A DNA stretch of 64,000 nt from Dermacentor variabilis (taxonomy: Eukaryota > Arthropoda > Arachnida > Ixodida > Ixodidae), in the NCBI RefSeq assembly GCF_050947875.1, contig NC_134573.1, positions 31,766,115 to 31,830,114 of the forward strand. Reading direction: 5' to 3'. The translations under genes were made by a program, and so were the position numbers. Positions 13,019 to 28,531 of the stretch are shown piece by piece. Below the pieces are notes generated by a model. The model ran no database searches. It was not told the origin of the DNA and saw only the letters and a list, made by a program, of their open reading frames with translations. The stretch's first letter is position 1; every line of letters begins with the position of its first letter.

Positions 13019-16000
13019 GTGCCGCCCTCGCACCTGTTTAAGCTTTTCCTAGACGCTAGAGCTATACTATGCCCGCGCAACCTTGAGCGATCGGAAAGCG
13101 CGTTTTCCCCTCTTGGCCGGCGGAGAGGGGAGGCTTCGTTCCGGCCGCGAAGCTCTCAACATCTCAGTAAGGTGCCTGGTGGTGGTCTCGTGCTGACGAT
13201 GCCGTCTCGGTGAGCGCATATTTCCCCCCTCATCTTTTAAGAGATTCAATACATACAATCATTTGTCTCGCAAACCAGATTTATTTCAAGGGAATTTTCC
13301 ACGTCCCAATAATTTCTCTCGTGGTATTCGAGTGCTGATTGCCGTGTTATAATTTGTTAACGAAGCTTTCCCTCAAGTTTAAATATTTTAAGGCAGTTTG
13401 TCGTGTACGTATCATGGCCACGCACGCTTATATCGCCTTCCGTCTCTCTACCACAGTTGCGCTTTAAAACCGCGGCGCTGCATGTTTGCTTCAGAGACTT
13501 TCCTTTCCTTCCCTCTTCTCCGCCCTTAAACTGTCTCTCTTAGCTACTACACTCAGAGCCAAAGCAACAGCGCGCGCTTTAGATCCTACAGATGAGATGA
13601 ATATTTGCAATTATTTTTAGGGTTATAATTATATTCGAGTGCTGATTGCCGTGTTATAGTTTGTTAACGAATCTTGCCCTCAAGTCTAAATATTGTAAGG
13701 CAGTTTCTCGTGTGCGTATCATGGCCACGCATGTTTATATCGCCTTTCCGTTTCTCTACCACGGTTGCGCTTTAAAACCACGGCGCTCCAAGTTTGCTTC
13801 AGAGACTTTCCTTTCCTTCCCTTAAGCTGGCTCTCTTAACTACTACACGCAGAGCTAAAGCAACAGCGCGCGCTTTAAATCCTATAGATGAGATGAATAT
13901 TTACAATTAATATTAGGGTTATAATTATATTCGAGTGCTGATTGCCGTGTTATAGTTTGTTAACGAAGCTTCCACACAAGTCTAAATATTGTAAGGCAGT
14001 TTGTCGTGTGCGTATCATGGACATGCATGGTTATATCGCCTTCCGTTTCCCTACCACGGTTGCGCTTTAAAACCACGGCGCTGCAATATTGCTTTCCTCT
14101 CCTTCCTTCTTCTCCGCACTTAAACTGGCTCTCTTAACTACTACACGCAGAGGCAAAGCAACAGCGCGCGCATGCGATCCCATAGATGAGATGAATACAT
14201 ATATATAGAAAAGTATCAGCCATAGCTCTGGTTGTATAGCCTTCTGAGCCGTTTCCTTCTTTTTCTTTTTTTTCTTTGAAAGAAGTCCTATCAGGGTTAT
14301 TATAATTACACGAAGGTACTTTGCCCTCGCCAACAGCAGTACTTGAGATAGCTATTCCGGCGGCCAGCTTCCCACGCTATTCGTGCCGCCCTCGCACCTG
14401 TTTAAGCTTTTCCTAGACGCTAGAGCTATACTATGCCCGCGCAACCTTGAGCGATCGGAAAGCGCGTTTTCCACTCTTGGCCGGCGGAGAGGGGAGCCTT
14501 CGTTCCGGCCGCGAAGCTCTCCACATCACAGTAAGGTGCCTGGTGGTGGTCTCGTGCTGACGATGCCCTCTCGGTGAGCGCATATTTCCCCCCGCATCTT
14601 TTAAGAGATTCAATACATACAAGCATTTGTCTCGAAAACCAGATTTATTTCAAGGGAATTTTCCACGTCTCAATAATTTCTCTCGTCGTATTCGAGTGCT
14701 CATTGCCATGTTATAGTTTGTTAACGAAGCTTTCCCTCAAGTCTAAATATTTTAAGGCAGTTTGTCGTGTACATATCATGGCCACATACACTTATATCGC
14801 CTTACGTCTCTCTACCACGGTTGCGCTTTAAAACCACGGCGCTGCAAGTTTGCTTCAGAGACTTTCTTTTCATTCCCTCTTCTCCGCCCTTAAACTGTCT
14901 CTCTTAACTACTACACGCAGAGGCAAAGCAACAGCGCGCGCTTTAGATCCTATACATGAGATGAATATTTACAATTATTATTAGGGTTATAATTATATTC
15001 GAGTGCTGATTGCCGTGTTATAGTTTGTTAACAAAACTTCCCCTCAAGTCTAAATATTGTAAGGCAGTTTGTCGTGTGCGTTTCATGGCCACGCATGCTT
15101 ATATCGCCTTTCCGTTTCTCTACCACGGTTGCGCTTTAAAACCACGGCACTGAAAGTTTGCTTCAGAGGCTTTCCTTTCCTTCCCTCTTCTCCGCCCTTA
15201 AACTGGCTCTCTTAACTACTACACGCAGAGCCAAAGCAACAACGCGCGCTTTAGATCCTATAGATGAGATGAAGATTTACAATTATTATTAGGGTTATAA
15301 TTATATTCGAGTGCTGATTACCGTGTTATAGTTTGTTAAGGAAGCTTCCACTCAAGTCTAAATATTGTAAGGCAGTTTGTCGTGTGCGTATCATGGACAC
15401 GCATGCTTATAGCGCCTTCCGTTTCCCTACCACGGTTGCGCTTATAACCACGGCGCTGCAATATTGCTTTGCTCTCCTTCCTTCTTCTCCACCCTTAAAC
15501 TGGCTCTCTTACCTACTACACGCAGAGCTAAAGCAACAGCGCGCGCATGCGAACCCATAGATGAGATGAATACAGATATATAGAAAAGCATCAGTCATAG
15601 CTCTGGTAGTATAGCCTTCTGAGCCGTTTCCTTTTTTTCTTTTTTTTCTTTGAAAGAAGTCCTATTAGGGTTATTATAATTAGACGAAGGTATTTCGCCC
15701 TCGCCAGCAGCAGTACTTGAGATAGCTATTCCGGCTGCTAGCTTTCCACGCTATGCGTGCCGCCCTCGCACCAGTTTAAGGTTTTCCTAGACGCTAGCGC
15801 TATACTATGCCCGCGCAACCTTGAGCGATCGGAAAGCGCGTTTTCCACTCTTGGCCGGCGGAGAGGGGAGGCTTCGTTCCGGCCGCGAAGCTCTCCACAT
15901 CTCAGTAAGGTGCCTGGTGGTGGTCTCGTGCTGACGATGCCCTCTCGGTGAGCGCATATTTCCCCCCTCATCTTTTAAGAGATTCAATACATACAAGCAT

Positions 16001-18495
16001 TTGTCTCGCAAACCAGATTTATTTCAAGGGAATTTTCCACGTCCCAATAAATTCTCTCGCGGTATTCGACTGCTGATTGCCGTGTTATAGTTTGTTAACG
16101 AAGCTTTCCCTCAAGTTTAAATATTTTAAGGCAGTTTGTCGTGTACGTATCATGGCCACACACGCTTATATCGCCTTCCGTCTCTCTACCACAGTTGCGC
16201 TTTAAAACCGCGGCGCTGCATGTTTGCTTCAGAGACTTTCCTTTCCTTCCCTCTTCTCCGCCCTTAAACTGCCTCTCTTAACTACTACACTCAGAGCCAA
16301 AGCAACAGCGCGCACTTTAGATCCTACAGATGAGATGAATATTTGCAATTATTATTAGGGTTATAATTATATTCGAGTGCTGATTGCCGTGTTATAGTTT
16401 GTTAACGAAACTTCCCCTCAAGTCTAAATATTGTAAGGCAGTTTGTCGTGTGCGTATCATGGCCACGCATGCTTATATCGCCTTTCCGTTTCTCTACCAC
16501 GGTTGCGCTATAAAACCACGGCGCTGCAAGTTTGCTTCAGAGACTTTCCTTTCCTTGCCTTAAACTGTCTCTCTTAACTACTACACGCAGAGCCAAAGCA
16601 ACAGCGCGCGCTCTAAATCCTATAGATGAGATGAATATTTACAATTAATATTAGGGTTATAATTATATTCGAGTGCTGATTGCCATGTTATAGTTTGTTA
16701 ACGAAGGTTCCACTCAAGTCTAAATATTGTAAGGCAGTTTGTCGTGTGTGTATCATGGACACGCATGCTTATATCGCCTTCCGTTTCCCTACCATGGTTG
16801 CACTTTAAAACTACGGCGCTGCAATACTGCTTTCCTCTCCTTCCTTCTTCTCCACTCTTAAACTGGTTCTCTTAACTACCACACGCGGAGCAAAAGCAAC
16901 AGCGCGCGCATGCGATCCCATAGATGAGATGAATACATATATATAGAAAAGTATCAGTCATAGCTCTGGTAGTATAGCCTCCTGAGCCGTTTCCTTTTTT
17001 TCTTTTTTTTCTTTGAAAGAAGTCCTATTAGGGTTATTATATTTACACGAAGGTATTTTGCCCTCGCCAGCAGCAGTACTTGAGATAGCTATTCCGGCTG
17101 CTAGCTTCATACACTATGCGTGCCGCCCTCGCACCTGTTTAAGCTTTTCCTAGACGCTAGCGCTATACTATGCCCGTGCAACCTTGAGCGATCGGAAAGC
17201 GCGTTTTCCCCTCTTGGCCGGCGGAGAGTGGAGGCTTCGTTCCGGCCGCGAAGCTCTCCACATCTCAGTAAGGTGCCTGGTGGTGGTCTCGCGCTGACGA
17301 TGCCCTTTCGGTGAGCGCATATTTCCCCCCTCATCTTTTAAGAGATTCAATACATACAAGCATTTGTCTCGCAAACCAGATTTATTTCAAGGGAATTTTC
17401 CACGTCTCAATAAATTCTCTCGTCGTATTCGAGTGCTGATTGCCGCGTTATAGTTTGTTAACGAAGCTTTCCCTCAAGTCTAAATATTTTAAGGCAGTTT
17501 GTCGTGTACGTATCATGGCCACGCAAGCTTATATCGCCTTCCGTCTCTCTACCACGGTTGCGCTTTAAAACCGCGGCGCTGCAAGTTTGCTCAGAGACTT
17601 TCCTTTGCTTCCCTCTTCTCCGCCTTTAAACTGTCTCTCTTAACTACTACACGCAGAGCCAAAGCAACAGCGCGCGCTTTAGATCCTATAGATGAGATGA
17701 ATATTTACAATTATTATTAGGGTTATAATTATATTCGAGTGCTGATTGCCGTGTTATAGTTTGTTAACGAAACTTACCCTCAAGTCTAAATATTGTAAGG
17801 CAGTTTGTCGTGTGCGTATCATGGCCACGCATGTTTATCTCGTCTTTCCGTTTCTCTACCTTGGTTGCGCTTTAAAACCACGGCGCCGCAAGTTTGCTTC
17901 AGTGACTTTCCTTTCCTTCCCTTTTCTCCGCCCTTAAGCTGGCTCTCTTAACTACTGCACGTAGGGACAAAGCAACAAAGCGCGCTTTAGATCCTATAGA
18001 TGAGATGAATATTTACAAATATTATTAGGGTTATAATTATATTCGAGTGCTGATTGCCGTGTTATAGTTTGTTAACGAAACTTCTCCTCAAGTCTAAATA
18101 TTGTAAGGCAGTTTGTCATTTGCGTATCATGGACACGCATGCTTATATCGCCTTCTGTTTCCGTACCACGGTTGCGCTTTAAAACCACGGCGCTGCAATA
18201 TTGCTTTCCTCTCCTTCCTTCTTCTCCGCCCTTAAACTGGCTCTCTTAACTACTACATGCATAGCCAAAGCAACAGCGCGCGCATGCGATCCCATAGATG
18301 AGATGAATACATATATATATATAAAAGTATCAGTCATAGCTCTGGTAGTATAGCCATCTGAGCCGTTTTCTTCTTTCTTTTTTTTTCTTTGAAAGAAGTC
18401 CTATTAGGGTTATTATAATTACACGCAGGTATTTCGCCCTCGCCAGCAGCAGTACTTCAGATAGTTATTCCGGCGGCCAGCTTCCCACGCTATGC

Positions 18496-19254
18496 GTGCC
18501 GCCCTCGCACCTGTGTAAGCTTCTCCTAGACGCTAGACCTATACTATGCCCGCGCAACCTTGAGCGATCGGAAAGCTCGTTTTCCACTCTTGGCCGGCGG
18601 AGAGGGGAGGCTTCGTTCCGGCCGCGAAGCTCTCAACATCTAAGTAAGGTGCCTGGTGGTGGTCTCGTGCTGACGATGCCGTCTCGGTGAGCGCATATTT
18701 CCCCCCTCATCTTTTAAGAGATTCAGTACATACAAGCGTTTGTCTCGCAAACCGATTTATTTCAAGGGAATTATCCACGTCTCAATAAATTCTCTAGTCG
18801 TATTCGAGTGCTGATCGCCGCGTTATAGTTTGTTAACGAAGCTTTCCCTCAAGTTTAAATATTTTAAGGCAGTTTGTCGTGTACGTATCATGGCCACGCA
18901 TGCTTATATCGCCTTCCGTTTCCCTACCACGGTTGCGCTTCAAAACCACGGCGCTGCAATATTGCTTTCCTCTCCTTCCTTCTTCTCCGCCCTTAAACTG
19001 GCTCTCTTAACTACTACACGCAGAGCCAAAGCAACAGCGCGCGCATGCGATCCCATAGATGAGATGAATACATATATACAGAAAAGTATCAGTCATAGCT
19101 CTGGTAGTATAGCCTTCTGAGCCGTTTCCTTTTTTTCTTTTTTTTCTGTGAAAGAAGTCCTATTAGGGTTATTATAATTACACGAAGGTATTTCGCCCTC
19201 GCCAGCAGCAGTACTTGAGATAGCTATTCCGGCGGCCAGCTTCCCACGCTATGC
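18496..19254 (+). repeat. Contracted monomer (759 bp), copy of the 12260 unit
   Basis: This unit lies 6,236 bp from the V unit at 12260, with the same length and the same a/c hybrid junction. It was evidently duplicated as part of the 6.2-kb block, not formed a second time. Confidence 0.88.
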
Positions 19255-22200
19255 GTGCCGCCCTCGCACCTGTTTAAGCTTTTCCTAGACGCTAGAGCTA
19301 TACTATGCCCGCGCAACCTTGAGCGATCGGAAAGCGCGTTTTCCCCTCTTGGCCGGCGGAGAGGGGAGGCTTCGTTCCGGCCGCGAAGCTCTCAACATCT
19401 CAGTAAGGTGCCTGGTGGTGGTCTCGTGCTGACGATGCCGTCTCGGTGAGCGCATATTTCCCCCCTCATCTTTTAAGAGATTCAATACATACAATCATTT
19501 GTCTCGCAAACCAGATTTATTTCAAGGGAATTTTCCACGTCCCAATAATTTCTCTCGTGGTATTCGAGTGCTGATTGCCGTGTTATAATTTGTTAACGAA
19601 GCTTTCCCTCAAGTTTAAATATTTTAAGGCAGTTTGTCGTGTACGTATCATGGCCACGCACGCTTATATCGCCTTCCGTCTCTCTACCACAGTTGCGCTT
19701 TAAAACCGCGGCGCTGCATGTTTGCTTCAGAGACTTTCCTTTCCTTCCCTCTTCTCCGCCCTTAAACTGTCTCTCTTAGCTACTACACTCAGAGCCAAAG
19801 CAACAGCGCGCGCTTTAGATCCTACAGATGAGATGAATATTTGCAATTATTTTTAGGGTTATAATTATATTCGAGTGCTGATTGCCGTGTTATAGTTTGT
19901 TAACGAATCTTGCCCTCAAGTCTAAATATTGTAAGGCAGTTTCTCGTGTGCGTATCATGGCCACGCATGTTTATATCGCCTTTCCGTTTCTCTACCACGG
20001 TTGCGCTTTAAAACCACGGCGCTCCAAGTTTGCTTCAGAGACTTTCCTTTCCTTCCCTTAAGCTGGCTCTCTTAACTACTACACGCAGAGCCAAAGCAAC
20101 AGCGCGCGCTTTAAATCCTATAGATGAGATGAATATTTACAATTAATATTAGGGTTATAATTATATTCGAGTGCTGATTGCCGTGTTATAGTTTGTTAAC
20201 GAAGCTTCCACACAAGTCTAAATATTGTAAGGCAGTTTGTCGTGTGCGTATCATGGACATGCATGGTTATATCGCCTTCCGTTTCCCTACCACGGTTGCG
20301 CTTTAAAACCACGGCGCTGCAATATTGCTTTCCTCTCCTTCCTTCTTCTCCGCACTTAAACTGGCTCTCTTAACTACTACACGCAGAGGCAAAGCAACAG
20401 CGCGCGCATGCGATCCCATAGATGAGATGAATACATATATATAGAAAAGTATCAGCCATAGCTCTGGTAGTATAGCCTTCTGAGCCGTTTCCTTCTTTTT
20501 CTTTTTTTTCTTTGAAAGAAGTCCTATCAGGGTTATTATAATTACACGAAGGTACTTTGCCCTCGCCAACAGCAGTACTTGAGATAGCTATTCCGGCGGC
20601 CAGCTTCCCACGCTATTCGTGCCGCCCTCGCACCTGTTTAAGCTTTTCCTAGACGCTAGAGCTATACTATGCCCGCGCAACCTTGAGCGATCGGAAAGCG
20701 CGTTTTCCACTCTTGGCCGGCGGAGAGGGGAGCCTTCGTTCCGGCCGCGAAGCTCTCCACATCACAGTAAGGTGCCTGGTGGTGGTCTCGTGCTGACGAT
20801 GCCCTCTCGGTGAGCGCATATTTCCCCCCGCATCTTTTAAGAGATTCAATACATACAAGCATTTGTCTCGAAAACCAGATTTATTTCAAGAGAATTTTCC
20901 ACGTCTCAATAATTTCTCTCGTCGTATTCGAGTGCTCATTGCCATGTTATAGTTTGTTAACGAAGCTTTCCCTCAAGTCTAAATATTTTAAGGCAGTTTG
21001 TCGTGTACATATCATGGCCACATACACTTATATCGCCTTACGTCTCTCTACCACGGTTGCGCTTTAAAACCACGGCGCTGCAAGTTTGCTTCCGAGACTT
21101 TCTTTTCATTCCCTCTTCTCCGCCCTTAAACTGTCTCTCTTAACTACTACACGCAGAGGCAAAGCAACAGCGCGCGCTTTAGATCCTATACATGAGATGA
21201 ATATTTACAATTATTATTAGGGTTATAATTATATTCGAGTGCTGATTGCCGTGTTATAGTTTGTTAACAAAACTTCCCCTCAAGTCTAAATATTGTAAGG
21301 CAGTTTGTCGTGTGCGTTTCATGGCCACGCATGCTTATATCGCCTTTCCGTTTCTCTACCACGGTTGCGCTTTAAAACCACGGCACTGAAAGTTTGCTTC
21401 AGAGGCTTTCCTTTCCTTCCCTCTTCTCCGCCCTTAAACTGGCTCTCTTAACTACTACACGCAGAGCCAAAGCAACAACGCGCGCTTTAGATCCTATAGA
21501 TGAGATGAAGATTTACAATTATTATTAGGGTTATAATTATATTCGAGTGCTGATTACCGTGTTATAGTTTGTTAAGGAAGCTTCCACTCAAGTCTAAATA
21601 TTGTAAGGCAGTTTGTCGTGTGCGTATCATGGACACGCATGCTTATAGCGCCTTCCGTTTCCCTACCACGGTTGCGCTTATAACCACGGCGCTGCAATAT
21701 TGCTTTGCTCTCCTTCCTTCTTCTCCACCCTTAAACTGGCTCTCTTACCTACTACACGCAGAGCTAAAGCAACAGCGCGCGCATGCGATCCCATAGATGA
21801 GATGAATACAGATATATAGAAAAGCATCAGTCATAGCTCTGGTAGTATAGCCTTCTGAGCCGTTTCCTTTTTTTCTTTTTTTTCTTTGAAAGAAGTCCTA
21901 TTAGGGTTATTATAATTAGACGAAGGTATTTCGCCCTCGCCAGCAGCAGTACTTGAGATAGCTATTCCGGCTGCTAGCTTCCCACGCTATGCGTGCCGCC
22001 CTCGCACCAGTTTAAGGTTTTCCTAGACGCTAGCGCTATACTATGCCCGCGCAACCTTGAGCGATCGGAAAGCGCGTTTTCCACTCTTGGCCGGCGGAGA
22101 GGGGAGGCTTCGTTCCGGCCGCGAAGCTCTCCACATCTCAGTAAGGTGCCTGGTGGTGGTCTCGTGCTGACGATGCCCTCTCGGTGAGCGCATATTTCCC

Positions 22201-24717
22201 CCCTCATCTTTTAAGAGATTCAATACATACAAGCATTTGTCTCGCAAACCAGATTTATTTCAAGGGAATTTTCCACGTCCCAATAAATTCTCTCGCGGTA
22301 TTCGACTGCTGATTGCCGTGTTATAGTTTGTTAACGAAGCTTTCCCTCAAGTTTAAATATTTTAAGGCAGTTTGTCGTGTACGTATCATGGCCACACACG
22401 CTTATATCGCCTTCCGTCTCTCTACCACAGTTGCGCTTTAAAACCGCGGCGCTGCATGTTTACTTCAGAGACTTTCCTTTCCTTCCCTCTTCTCCGCCCT
22501 TAAACTGTCTCTCTTAACTACTACACTCAGAGCCAAAGCAACAGCGCGCACTTTAGATCCTACAGATGAGATGAATATTTGCAATTATTATTAGGGTTAT
22601 AATTATATTCGAGTGCTGATTGCCGTGTTATAGTTTGTTAACGAAACTTCCCCTCAAGTCTAAATATTGTAAGGCAGTTTGTCGTGTGCGTATCATGGCC
22701 ACGCATGCTTATATCGCCTTTCCGTTTCTCTACCACGGTTGCGCTATAAAACCACGGCGCTGCAAGTTTGCTTCAGAGACTTTCCTTTCCTTGCCTTAAA
22801 CTGTCTCTCTTAACTACTACACGCAGAGCCAAAGCAACAGCGCGCGCTCTAAATCCTATAGATGAGATGAATATTTACAATTAATATTAGGGTTATAATT
22901 ATATTCGAGTGCTGATTGCCATGTTATAGTTTGTTAACGAAGGTTCCACTCAAGTCTAAATATTGTAAGGCAGTTTGTCGTGTGTGTATCATGGACACGC
23001 ATGCTTATATCGCCTTCCGTTTCCCTACCATGGTTGCACTTTAAAACCACGGCGCTGCAATACTGCTTTCCTCTCCTTCCTTCTTCTCCACTCTTAAACT
23101 GGTTCTCTTAACTACCACACGCGGAGCAAAAGCAACAGCGCGCGCATGCGATCCCAAAGATGAGATGAATACATATATACAGAAAAGTATCAGTCATAGC
23201 TCTGGTAGTATAGCCTCCTGAGCCGTTTCCTTTTTTTCTTTTTTTTTCTTTGAAAGAAGTCCTATTAGGGTTATTATATTTACACGAAGGTATTTCGCCC
23301 TCGCCAGCAGCAGTACTTGAGATAGCTATTCCGGCGGCCAGCTTCCCACGCTATGCGTGCCGCCGTCGCACCTGTTTAAGCTTTTCCTAGACGCTAGAGC
23401 TATACTATGCCCGCGCAACCTTGAGCGATCGGAAAGCGCGTTTTCCCCTCTTGGCCGGCGGAGAGGGGAGGCTTCGTTCCGGCCGCGAAGCTCTCAACAT
23501 CTCAGTAAGGTGCCTGGTGGTGGTCTCGTGCTGACGATGCCGTCTCGGTGAGCGCATATTTCCCCCCTCATCTTTTAAGAGATTCAATACATACAAGCAT
23601 TTGTCTCACAAACCAGATTTATTTCAAGGGAATTTTCCACGTCTCAATAATTTCTCTCGTATTCGAGTGCTGATTGTCGTGTTATAGTTTGTTAGCGAAG
23701 CTTTCCCTCAAGTCTAAATATTTTAAGGCAGTTTGTCGTGTACGTATCATGGCCACGCACGCTTATATCGCCTTCCGTCTCTCTACCACAGTTGCGCTTT
23801 ATAACCGCGGCGCTGCATGTTTGCTTCAGAGACTTTCCTTTCCTTCCCTCTTCTCCGCCCTTAAACTGTCTCTCTTAACTACTACACTCAGAGCCAAAGC
23901 AACAGCGCGCGCTTTAGATCCTACAGATGAGATGAATATTTGCAATTATTATTAGGGTTATAATTATATTCGAGTGCTGATTGCCGTGTTATAGTTTGTT
24001 AACGAAACTTCCCCTCAAGTCTAAATATTGTAAGGCAGTTTGTCGTGTGCGTATCATGGCCACGCATGCTTATATCGCCTTTCCGTTTCTCTACCACGAT
24101 TGCGCTTTAAAACCATGGCGCTGCAAGTTTGCTTCAGACTTTCCTTTCCTTCCCTTAAACTGGCTCTCTTAAGTGCTACACGCTGAGCCAAAGCAACAGC
24201 GCGCGCTTTAAATCCTATAGATGAGATGAATGTTTACAATTATTATTAGGGTTATAATTATATTCGAGTGCTGATTGCCGTGTTATAGTTTGTTAACGAA
24301 GCTTCCACTCAAGTCTAAATATTGTAAGGCAGTTTGTCGTGTGTGTATCATGGACATGCATGCTTATATCGCCTTCCGTTTCCTTACCACGGTTGCGCTT
24401 TAAAACCACGGCGCTGCAATATTGCTTTCCTCTCCTTCCTTCTTCTCCGCACTTAAACTGGCTCTCTTAACTACTACACGCAGAGGCAAAGCAACAGCGC
24501 GCGCATGCGATCCCATAGATGAGATGAATACATATATATAGAAAAGTATCAGTCATAGCTCTGGTAGTATAGCCTTCTGAGCCGTTTCCTTCTTTTTCTT
24601 TTTTTTTTCTTTGAAAGAAGTCCTATCAGGGTTATTATAATTACACGAAGGTACTTTGCCCTCGCCAGCAGCAGTACTTGAGATAGCTATTCCGGCGACT
24701 AGCTTCCCACGCTATGC

Positions 24718-26398
24718 GTGCCACCCTCGCACCTGTTAAGCTTTTCCTAGACGCTAGAGCTATACTATGCCCGCGCAACCTTGAGTGATCGGAAAGCGCG
24801 TTTTCCACTCTTGGCTGGCGGAGAGGGGAGGCTTCGTTCCGGCCGCGAAGCTCTCCACATCACAGTAAGGTGCCTGGTGGTGGTCTCGTGCTGACCATGC
24901 CCTCTCTGTGAATGCATATTTCCCCCTCATCTTTTAAGAGATTCAATACATACAAGCATTTGTCTCGCAAACCAGATTTATTTCAAGGGAAATTCCACGT
25001 CCCAATAAATTCTCTCGTGGTATTCGAGTGCTGATTGCCGTGTTATAGTTTGTTAACGAAGTTTTCCCTCAAGTTTAAATATTTTAAGGCAGTTTGTCGT
25101 GTACGTATCATGGCCACGCACGCTTATATCGCCTACCGTCTCTCTACCACAGTTGCGCTTTAAAACCGCGGCGCTGCATGTTTGCTTCAGAGACTTTCCT
25201 TTCCTTCCCTCTTCTCCGCCCTTAAACTGTCTCTCTTAACTACTACACTCAGAGCCAAAGCAACAGCGCGCGCTTTAGATCCTACAGATGAGATGAATAT
25301 TTGCAATTATTTTTAGGGTTATAATTATATTCGAGTGCTGATTGCCGTGTTATAGTTTGTTAACGAATCTTCCCCTCAAGTCTAAATATTGTAAGGCAGT
25401 TTGTCGTGTGCGTATCATGGCCACGCATGTTTATCTCGTCTTTCCGTTTCTCTACCTTGGTTGCGCTTTAAAACCACGGCGCCGCAAGTTTGTTTCAGTG
25501 ACTTTCCTTTCCTTCCCTTTTCTCCGCCCTTAAGCTGGCTCTCTTAACTACTACACGTAGGGACAAAGCAACAAAGCGCGCTTTAGATCCTATAGATGAG
25601 ATGAATATTTACAAATATTATTAGGGTTATAATTATATTCGAGTGCTGATTGCCGTGTTATAGTTTGTTAACGAATCTTCCCCTCAAGTCTAAATATTGT
25701 AAGGCAGTTTGTCGTGTGCGTATCATGGCCACGCATGTTTATCTCGTCTTTCCGTTTCTCTACCTTGGTTGCGCTTTAAAACCACGGCGCCGCAAGTTTG
25801 CTTCAGTGACTTTCCTTTCCTTCCCTTTTCTCCGCCCTTAAGCTGGCTCTCTTAACTACTACACGTAGGGACAAAGCAACAAAGCGCGCTTTAGATCCTA
25901 TAGATGAGATGAATATTTACAAATATTATTAGGGTTATAATTATATTCGAGTGCTGATTGCCGTGTTATAGTTTGTTAACGAAACTTCTCCTCAAGTCTA
26001 AATATTGTAAGGCAGTTTGTCATTTGCGTATCATGGACACGCATGCTTATATCGCCTTCTGTTTCCGTACCACGGTTGCGCTTTAAAACCACGGCGCTGC
26101 AATATTGCTTTCCTCTCCTTCCTTCTTCTCCGCCCTTAAACTGGCTCTCTTAACTACTACATGCATAGCCAAAGCAACAGCGCGCGCATGCGATCCCATA
26201 GATGAGATGAATACATATATATATATAAAAGTATCAGTCATAGCTCTGGTAGTATAGCCATCTGAGCCGTTTTCTTCTTTCTTTTTTTTCTTTGAAAGAA
26301 GTCCTATTAGGGTTATTATAATTACACGCAGGTATTTCGCCCTCGCCAGCAGCAGTACTTCAGATAGTTATTCCGGCGGCCAGCTTCCCACGCTATGC
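24718..26398 (+). repeat. Expanded monomer (1,681 bp) with a duplicated b sub-repeat
   Basis: This type U unit has four sub-repeats. The b-type sub-repeat (AATCTTCCCCTCAAG with GTTTATCTCGTCTTTCCG) occurs twice in tandem, at about 25,331-25,638 and 25,639-25,946. The two copies are nearly identical and offset by 308 bp. A c-type sub-repeat follows. It is the reciprocal class of the shortened monomers. Confidence 0.87.
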
Positions 26399-27158
26399 GT
26401 GCCGCCCTCGCACCTGTGTAAGCTTCTCCTAGACGCTAGACCTATACTATGCCCGCGCAACCTTGAGCGATCGGAAAGCTCGTTTTCCACTCTTGGCCGG
26501 CGGAGAGGGGAGGCTTCGTTCCGGCCGCGAAGCTCTCAACATCTAAGTAAGGTGCCTGGTGGTGGTCTCGTGCTGACGATGCCGTCTCGGTGAGCGCATA
26601 TTTCCCCCCTCATCTTTTAAGAGATTCAGTACATACAAGCGTTTGTCTCGCAAACCGATTTATTTCAAGGGAATTATCCACGTCTCAATAAATTCTCTAG
26701 TCGTATTCGAGTGCTGATCGCCGCGTTATAGTTTGTTAACGAAGCTTTCCCTCAAGTTTAAATATTTTAAGGCAGTTTGTCGTGTACGTATCATGGCCAC
26801 GCATGCTTATATCGCCTTCCGTTTCCCTACCACGGTTGCGCTTCAAAACCACGGCGCTGCAATATTGCTTTCCTCTCCTTCCTTCTTCTCCGCCCTTAAA
26901 CTGGCTCTCTTAACTACTACACGCAGAGCCAAAGCAACAGCGCGCGCATGCGATCCCATAGATGAGATGAATACATATATACAGAAAAGTATCAGTCATA
27001 GCTCTGGTAGTATAGCCTTCTGAGCCGTTTCCTTCTTTTTCTTTTTTTTCTTTGAAAGAAGTCCTATCAGGGTTATTATAATTACACGAAGGTACTTTGC
27101 CCTCGCCAACAGCAGTACTTGAGATAGCTATTCCGGCGGCCAGCTTCCCACGCTATTC
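26399..27158 (+). repeat. Contracted monomer (760 bp), third copy of the V unit
   Basis: It has the same a/c hybrid junction as 12260 and 18496, but is followed directly by an X core instead of a W core. This places a further exchange in the sub-repeat c or T-rich segment near 27,020-27,160. Confidence 0.85.
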
Positions 27159-28531
27159 GTGCCGCCCTCGCACCTGTTTAAGCTTTTCCTAGACGCTAGA
27201 GCTATACTATGCCCGCGCAACCTTGAGCGATCGGAAAGCGCGTTTTCCACTCTTGGCCGGCGGAGAGGGGAGCCTTCGTTCCGGCCGCGAAGCTCTCCAC
27301 ATCACAGTAAGGTGCCTGGTGGTGGTCTCGTGCTGACGATGCCCTCTCGGTGAGCGCATATTTCCCCCCGCATCTTTTAAGAGATTCAATACATACAAGC
27401 ATTTGTCTCGAAAACCAGATTTATTTCAAGGGAATTTTCCACGTCTCAATAATTTCTCTCGTCGTATTCGAGTGCTCATTGCCATGTTATAGTTTGTTAA
27501 CGAAGCTTTCCCTCAAGTCTAAATATTTTAAGGCAGTTTGTCGTGTACATATCATGGCCACATACACTTATATCGCCTTACGTCTCTCTACCACGGTTGC
27601 GCTTTAAAACCACGGCGCTGCAAGTTTGCTTCAGAGACTTTCTTTTCATTCCCTCTTCTCCGCCCTTAAACTGTCTCTCTTAACTACTACACGCAGAGGC
27701 AAAGCAACAGCGCGCGCTTTAGATCCTATACATGAGATGAATATTTACAATTATTATTAGGGTTATAATTATATTCGAGTGCTGATTGCCGTGTTATAGT
27801 TTGTTAACAAAACTTCCCCTCAAGTCTAAATATTGTAAGGCAGTTTGTCGTGTGCGTTTCATGGCCACGCATGCTTATATCGCCTTTCCGTTTCTCTACC
27901 ACGGTTGCGCTTTAAAACCACGGCACTGAAAGTTTGCTTCAGAGGCTTTCCTTTCCTTCCCTCTTCTCCGCCCTTAAACTGGCTCTCTTAACTACTACAC
28001 GCAGAGCCAAAGCAACAACGCGCGCTTTAGATCCTATAGATGAGATGAAGATTTACAATTATTATTAGGGTTATAATTATATTCGAGTGCTGATTACCGT
28101 GTTATAGTTTGTTAAGGAAGCTTCCACTCAAGTCTAAATATTGTAAGGCAGTTTGTCGTGTGCGTATCATGGACACGCATGCTTATAGCGCCTTCCGTTT
28201 CCCTACCACGGTTGCGCTTATAACCACGGCGCTGCAATATTGCTTTGCTCTCCTTCCTTCTTCTCCACCCTTAACTGGCTCTCTTACCTACTACACGCAG
28301 AGCTAAAGCAACAGCGCGCGCATGCGATCCCATAGATGAGATGAATACAGATATATAGAAAAGCATCAGTCATAGCTCTGGTAGTATAGCCTTCTGAGCC
28401 GTTTCCTTTTTTTCTTTTTTTTCTTTGAAAGAAGTCCTATTAGGGTTATTATAATTAGACGAAGGTATTTCGCCCTCGCCAGCAGCAGTACTTGAGATAG
28501 CTATTCCGGCTGCTAGCTTCCCACGCTATGC